A program made the position numbers and the translations under genes. A stretch of 11,597 nt of DNA from Phoronis pallida (Eukaryota; Phoronida; Phoronidae): assembly GCA_028565715.1 (NCBI GenBank), contig JAOXYC010203796.1, positions 1 through 11,597 of the forward strand. The letters are read 5' to 3'. The notes beneath the pieces were generated by a model. It saw only the letters and a program-made list of their open reading frames with translations. It did not search any database and was not told where the DNA came from. The first letter of the stretch is position 1. Each line of letters opens with the position of its first letter. This document shows, one piece after another, positions 8,544 through 11,597 of the stretch.

Positions 8544-8772
8544 CTTGGAATTCTGGGAAACGTAGTCTAGCACTCTAATTTCAAATTACCATGTATAACA
8601 AGAATTAATAAAAAAAGCTAATAAATGCATTTATTTATTTCAAAATCCCATTAAAATGAATAACAATTTGGGTAAAAATGTCACATTTCCTGAAAATGTG
8701 ACCACGTGTTTTAGGTCAAAGGCTAAGTGACTAATCATTTGATTGACAGATTGAATCTAGTGTAGCGGGAAA
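8537..8772. promoter_or_regulatory. Cluster of promoter-type motifs, possibly bidirectional
   Basis: In about 235 bases I see a YY1-like site CCGCCATCTTGG (8537-8548), a ZNF143/THAP11-like ACTACGTTTCCCAG on the minus strand (8553-8566), an E-box CACGTG (8703-8708), a DR1-like AGGTCAAAGGCTA (8713-8725) and an E2F-type GCGGGAAA (8765-8772). A related TCTGGGAAAC...GTCTACA arrangement recurs near 8946-8966, next to ACATGGCGGAAG. Each motif alone could be chance. Their clustering between divergent candidate exons suggests a promoter. Binding is inferred from consensus resemblance only. Confidence 0.4.
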
Positions 8773-8811
8773 TTTATCGTACGTGGAAAGTGCAGTTTAA
8801 AAACCATGTCG

Positions 8812-9674
8812 TAAGTCGCTTTTGTATTTGTCCAACGAGCTATAAATGTGTTCTGTGGAAAGAGGAAGTGTAGTTCTATCGTGTGGAGTAAAACTTGTAA
8901 GGATTTCTTCAGTTTATGGTGAGTTATGACTAAGTGAGCCCATAGCTCTGGGAAACGGGGTCTACAATTTTAGCCACATGGCGGAAGTTGGGATGTTTTT
9001 GCTGTAAGGTGAGTTATCGCATAAAACTGTGGATTTTATGTGACTTATCGCATAGTCAAAGCTGTGTCTTGAATGGAAGTTAGGGGTAAAAGTCAGAGAA
9101 AGGGACGTGTTATGTGAGTATTGGTCTTAGATTTTTGAATTCATATCTTGCTACTATTGTCAAGGTTAGCTCAGTCAACAAATAGGCAACGTTCATACAC
9201 TATGTCTTAACCGATTATAACAGAAAGTCACGATCCTATACATCATGAGGATATATAAGTTAGCAGTTGAGGGTGAGCTAGGATAACATATGAGGGTCTA
9301 AATTGCTATTATCCAGAATCGAGGTCTTCACAGACTTGTGGATATGATCAGTCTAACTACCCCTGTAATCTGTGCACACTGAGTTAAAAAGCATTTCTTT
9401 TTGTTCGTATAGTATAGTCCCGGGAGTATAGTATGATTCTGTTATATGCCTATACCATTATCCGAACAATAAAGAAATACCAGCTGTCATGGTTTCCAGG
9501 TCGAATATTTCACTTGAACTTATTGTGCCTCAGAGGGTTCGTGTATCGATTTTAATTACTAGTCCTAGGGTTCGGCAATCAAATTGTCAAACAAAGAAAC
9601 AAAATGTTCAGAAAAGTCACCAACGTACGTAGGGTTTCTAGATTTTGAATGATGGGTTAGATATGCGACACAAT
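8812..9674. other. Element interior with several donor-like sites, no clear exon
   Basis: I recognise no coding exon here. Donor-like sequences follow possible transcribed stretches: ATGTC|GTAAGT (8811), TTATG|GTGAGT, GTAAG|GTGAGT near 9008 and GTTAT|GTGAGT near 9114. They could mark alternative non-coding first exons of a plus-strand transcript, or be chance. Confidence 0.3.
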
Positions 9675-10122
9675 ATGGCTGCAGATCATTTCTGTAAAGA
9701 AAAGTTATACCGAGAACTATTTTTGATATTTTCGAAACAAGGTCAAAAGTCTTGATGTAAACCTTGAAGACAAGACCAGCAAAGCCCTACCATCTGTTTT
9801 TTCAAGGTAAAAATGCATGTTGTTAAAAAGTTGTCATGTTCTTAGCAGAAACAACTAGTTTTCATCAACAAATTGACGTAACCTTGAAGGAAACCTTTTT
9901 TTAATAATCGCAACATCATTATAATCAGTAGTTTTTCTTAAAGCCATTGGTCCTTAGAAGAGTCAATCAGATCATTGAATTATATAGGTATGATAAACAT
10001 GCTCAGAGAGTCTGTTTATGTATTCCAGATTATGTAGTCGCCTTTGTTCTGAAGAACGAAGAGTCAAAGAGAAGTTGGAAATTGAACAGAACACAAGAAA
10101 GCAAGATGTCCGAATTTTGTGA
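9675..10122 (+). pseudogene. Candidate two-exon gene with a one-base frame break
   Basis: An ATG at 9675 (A at -3, G at +4) opens MAADHFCKEKLYRELFLIFS and stops at TGA 9753-9755. From about 9742 the next frame continues protein-like as VKSLDVNLEDKTSKALPSVF up to a donor TTCAAG|GTAAAA at 9807. It leaves AG, which pairs in phase with an exon at 10029 (acceptor TGTATTCCAG) encoding LCSRLCSEERRVKEKLEIEQ, then 10 more residues and TGA at 10120-10122. One extra base in the CAAAAG run near 9746 would explain the switch. The break could be a decayed copy, a sequence error, or chance adjacency of unrelated frames. I do not recognise the product. It lies inside the putative mobile element, so it may be a captured host fragment. 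Confidence 0.3.
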
Positions 10123-10278
10123 TTTTTTGTATTGCATTATTTTATTCAAGTAATAGACTTTTTATTTGCCACAATAATCTTGTTTTGTTTTTTTCAACTA
10201 GTAAGAAAACTAAGCTCAGTAACAATTCTAACTAGTTAGAAAAATATCTAAAATTCTATCTGGTTAGAAAAAATATTT

Positions 10279-10335
10279 CACAATTCTAACTAGTTAGAAA
10301 AAATCATTTTAAAAATCTAACTAGTTAGAATTGTG
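10279..10335. repeat. Perfect 20-bp inverted repeat, right end of the element
   Basis: CACAATTCTAACTAGTTAGA (10279-10298) and TCTAACTAGTTAGAATTGTG (10316-10335) pair perfectly around a 17-base AT-rich loop. The pair belongs to the CTAACTAGTTAG motif array of the right subterminal region. Confidence 0.9.
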
Positions 10336-10536
10336 AGATATCTTTTCTAACTGGTTAGGTGCGGGTTAGATTCAAGTTAGATTCTAGTTAGAATATGTAA
10401 ATCGGTTAGATTATTTTTCTAACTAATTTAAATGGCATCTTAATTGGTTAGAATCCAACTAGATTCTAACTAGAATCTAGTTAGATTCTCACTCAAAAAT
10501 CGGTTAGATTTCCAATAGGCTTTTTCATAAGGGGGG

Positions 10537-11456
10537 ATTTGACGAAATGCCGATAAATGGACTTTAACATTTATAAGACATTTACTTATGCGCACGTACG
10601 TTTTACTTATATTTGGACGTTGAGTGACCATTTTATGGTGATAGTTATGAGTAATTTTGATTACCTCATCTATAAGTACTATAAGAATATCAAATACTTC
10701 GGCTTATCGAGCAGCAATATTTCAACTGTACAACTAGTCTCTCTCACAGCCCATCTCGAACGAGGTTTGTTCTCCCTGCGCGATAATCGAGTCTCGCTAA
10801 GTATATGTTGATTACGTCACTCCGCTTAAACACAGTCTCCTACTTTCGGTAAAAAAACGGAAGACTCCTTGCAATTGATACAGTCCCTCGACCTGAGTCG
10901 AAGGGGCTGAAGTTCAGTCTACTGTACAACGTACTGCTTCTAGTTCTAAATCTGAATTTTTTTTAATTGAAACTGTAATAACATTTATAATACCAAATAC
11001 AAATAATTACAACAATGATCAAGTTATATGCAAGAAAAATCTCAAATGTATTAGTAAAGGCATCCCTAAATGCCGAAGCCGCTGTCTAGGGTAAACCTGT
11101 TTAAACAATACAATAATTTATAGTTTAATGGAATAATTAATAAAAATAAAATGTAGTTCTTAAATCTCAGACAACACTTTTGTGACGTCTTCAATGAACA
11201 TGTGCATTGAGCTGAGCGCCATTATTGACACATTTTAAAAACACTACATTAAGTTACATGAAGAATGTCTTTTCATGAAATCCCTGGGGATTGAATTCAC
11301 ATGTTGTAGGGACCAGGTCGGTATTTTCACCCGAGAGATTGAACGTTATTACATAGTCAATTTGTTCCTAACTTTCAGGAGACAATGGACACATTGTTGT
11401 GCAAGACACCATCATCATAAAAAAATAACAAAGGCACGAACATGTAAACTGAAACT
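10537..11456. other. Flank between the element and the GPCR gene
   Basis: No exon was recognised here. Part of this is probably the 3' UTR and downstream flank of the minus-strand GPCR: a possible ATTAAA signal on the minus strand lies at 11129-11124. A hairpin TCGAC-CTGA-GTCGA, extended by flanking pairs, sits at about 10881-10909. Plus-strand AATAAA motifs near 11139-11150 have no upstream gene to serve. Open frames at 10557-10811 and 11275-11538 look like chance. Confidence 0.4.
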
Positions 11457-11597
11457 TCATTCCCTTCTTAATGCTCGTTTTATGTTTTTCAACACAATAA
11501 ATATCTCCTTTCGTACAGTCTTGTTGAGAAGTCCGTAAATCAGAGGATTGAGAAAATTTGACGTATTGTACAGAAGTATAGAAACAAATTCAACTTC
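11457..11597 (-). CDS. Class A (rhodopsin-like) GPCR, C-terminal end, partial
   Basis: The minus strand is open from the window edge to TGA (11459-11457), giving 46 residues. It reads as transmembrane helix 7 and helix 8 of a rhodopsin-class receptor: a hydrophobic stretch (FVSILLYNTSNFL), then NPLIY, which matches the NPxxY activation motif, then GLLNKTVRKEIFIVL as amphipathic helix 8, and a short basic tail ending RALRRE. Such receptors sit in the plasma membrane and signal through G proteins. The ligand class cannot be told from this piece. No cysteine for palmitoylation is visible in the tail. The rest of the receptor lies beyond the right edge. It is oriented towards the coiled-coil gene. 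Confidence 0.88.
   Translation of the reverse strand, partial: EVEFVSILLYNTSNFLNPLIYGLLNKTVRKEIFIVLKNIKRALRRE

Larger units (their letters stand above)
7902..10536. mobile_element. Putative non-autonomous DNA element with GTTAG-rich ends
   Basis: The left end starts CCCCCTTGCGAAAAA (7902). The right end, read on the minus strand, starts CCCCCCTTATGAAAAA (10536). Inside both ends are dense GTTAGA/CTAACTAG motifs (7920-8190 and 10228-10515), and an identical 33-bp palindromic core sits at 7931-7963 and 10457-10489. Subterminal motif arrays inside terminal inverted repeats are typical of several cut-and-paste families. I see no transposase and no target-site duplication, so I do not assign a superfamily. 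The alternative is two separate, oppositely oriented elements flanking ordinary DNA. Confidence 0.6.

Noticed and set aside
10557-10811. 84-codon frame just right of the putative element
   Set aside because: The composition is Tyr/Ile/Phe-rich as expected from AT-rich DNA, it has no splice or domain support, and it lies downstream of the convergent GPCR gene.
11275-11538. Plus-strand 87-codon frame overlapping the GPCR tail
   Set aside because: The minus strand of the same region carries the NPxxY and helix 8 signature. The plus frame has no recognisable features.
1-11597. tRNA, rRNA, CRISPR array, operon or phage system
   Set aside because: I searched by eye and saw no cloverleaf with conserved T-arm and D-arm, no regularly spaced repeat-spacer array, and no bacterial-style gene packing. 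The minisatellite is contiguous and lacks unique spacers.

Overview
This is an AT-rich window of nuclear DNA from an animal, most likely an invertebrate. The evidence is a multi-exon coding gene with short exons and phase-matched GT-AG introns, intronic minisatellite and fold-back repeats, and the tail of a rhodopsin-class G-protein-coupled receptor. A marine lophotrochozoan such as a bivalve would fit the style of repeats, but that is a guess and no feature proves it. I see no bacterial, phage or CRISPR features.

Left part (1-6137). After about 350 unremarkable bases comes a 21-bp tandem duplication, then a large imperfect inverted repeat (392-898) whose arms are built from 16-bp tandem units. 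A plus-strand gene follows. Seven exons between 1085 and 6137 join in frame into a 342-residue protein rich in coiled coil, which I cannot name. Every junction is GT-AG and the exon phases agree. The gene may also begin upstream of the window, because exon 1 can be read as an internal exon. Intron 2 holds a 19-unit minisatellite of about 35 bp per unit (2820-3515) with a six-unit higher-order repeat. Intron 4 holds a second fold-back structure (4597-4901) built from 30-bp units unrelated to the first. Long open frames over these repeats and antisense to exon 5 are artefacts.

Middle (6138-10536). About 1.4 kb has no recognisable gene. From 7902 to 10536 lies what looks like one large non-autonomous DNA element, or two inverted relatives. 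Both ends carry a short terminal inverted repeat (CCCCCTT..GAAAAA), many GTTAGA/CTAACTAG motifs and the same 33-bp palindromic core, and no transposase is visible. Between the ends is a cluster of promoter-type motifs (YY1-like, ZNF143-like, E-box, DR1-like and E2F-like, 8537-8772). Two weak candidate split genes flank it: a tiny one on the minus strand (8543-7596, whose last exon extends beyond the element) and one on the plus strand (9675-10122) interrupted by a one-base frame break.

Right edge (10537-11597). After a stretch with nothing recognised, the last 141 bases on the minus strand encode the C-terminal end of a class A GPCR (helix 7 NPLIY, helix 8 and a short tail), cut by the window edge. 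The confident genes (coiled-coil and GPCR) converge tail to tail across the repeat-rich middle and show no sign of working together.
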